The notes beneath the pieces were generated by a model that searched no databases, had not been told where the DNA came from, and saw nothing but the letters and a program-made list of their open reading frames with translations. DNA of 28,421 nucleotides from Candidatus Nomurabacteria bacterium RIFOXYD2_FULL_35_12 (lineage in GTDB: Bacteria > Patescibacteriota > Minisyncoccia > Phycocordibacterales > UBA9973), in contig MFWK01000019.1 in assembly GCA_001786365.1 (NCBI GenBank), forward strand, positions 1 through 28,421. The letters run 5' to 3'. The position numbers and the translations under genes were made by a program. Positions 28,305 to 28,421 of the stretch are shown one piece after another (position 1 is the stretch's first letter; every line of letters starts with the position of its first letter).

Positions 28305-28421
28305 TTATTTTATACCTAATTTTTCTTTTTGTCTCTTAACTTCAATAACGAGCAAGTCATGAAAGACCCCATTTGAAGCAATAAATTTATTTTCTGGAAA
28401 TTTCCAAAGACCACCATCAAA
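28305..28421 (-). CDS. C-terminal 38 residues of an unidentified gene
   Basis: An open frame enters from the window edge and ends with TAA at 28305-28307, 4 nt before the epimerase start. The visible residues read DGGLWKFPENKFIASNG, then VFHDLLVIEVKRQKEKLGIK. The tight spacing suggests it belongs to the same pentose-phosphate operon. The family is not recognised. Confidence 0.6.
   Translation of the reverse strand, partial: FDGGLWKFPENKFIASNGVFHDLLVIEVKRQKEKLGIK

Overview
The window reads as a piece of a Patescibacteria (CPR) chromosome, most likely a Parcubacteria-type lineage. The coding DNA is AT-rich with tightly packed genes. The proteins have the reduced or split forms common in that group: a transketolase in two genes, a pyruvate kinase of only 265 residues, a leucyl-tRNA synthetase of 754 residues, and many small membrane proteins without a named function. 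This placement is inferred from gene content and style, not from a marker-gene tree.

Layout. 1-2851: three tRNAs (Phe-GAA, cut by the window edge; Arg-CCT; Gly-CCC), an HNH-type protein, a small membrane protein, an HTH protein with a YWAEG motif, a glutaredoxin, and an orphan membrane gene whose base composition differs from its neighbours. 2864-6187: lower glycolysis (short pyruvate kinase, enolase) and a divergent dihydroorotate dehydrogenase. 6280-8027: accessory patch with an orphan gene, a REP-associated (RAYT/Y1) transposase bounded by its own palindromes, and broken gene ends. 8023-10772: glycerate 2-kinase, D-2-hydroxyacid dehydrogenase and an FtsB/DivIC-like protein. 10831-20416: a 37-residue membrane peptide, LepA, ABC exporter, MurJ, LeuRS, a membrane protein and a methyltransferase. 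20417-24529: DMT transporter, second RAYT transposase with a different palindrome, YchF, and a lamin-tail/PKD surface protein. 24549-28421: PfkB sugar kinase and a pentose-phosphate cluster (two transketolase halves, ribulose-phosphate epimerase, and the end of another gene).

Metabolically, the enolase and pyruvate kinase, the split transketolase with the epimerase, and the hydroxyacid dehydrogenase fit a fermentative cell running lower glycolysis and the non-oxidative pentose-phosphate pathway. MurJ, FtsB-like, LepA, YchF and LeuRS are housekeeping.

Three patterns cut across the annotation. (1) Short perfect or near-perfect palindromes lie in frame inside essential protein-coding genes (lepA, murJ, leuS, a methyltransferase twice, the lamin-tail protein and both transposases). 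This resembles the Rickettsia palindromic elements, and at least one copy matches the palindrome that bounds a resident RAYT gene. (2) At least eight genes have a -10 hexamer ending exactly 6 nt before the ATG and no Shine-Dalgarno sequence, which predicts leaderless transcription; the two compositionally odd orphan genes instead carry good Shine-Dalgarno sites. (3) Five gene boundaries carry inverted repeats with 14-22 bp arms whose sequences differ at each locus; at four of them an arm runs into or abuts the start or stop codon of the adjacent gene.
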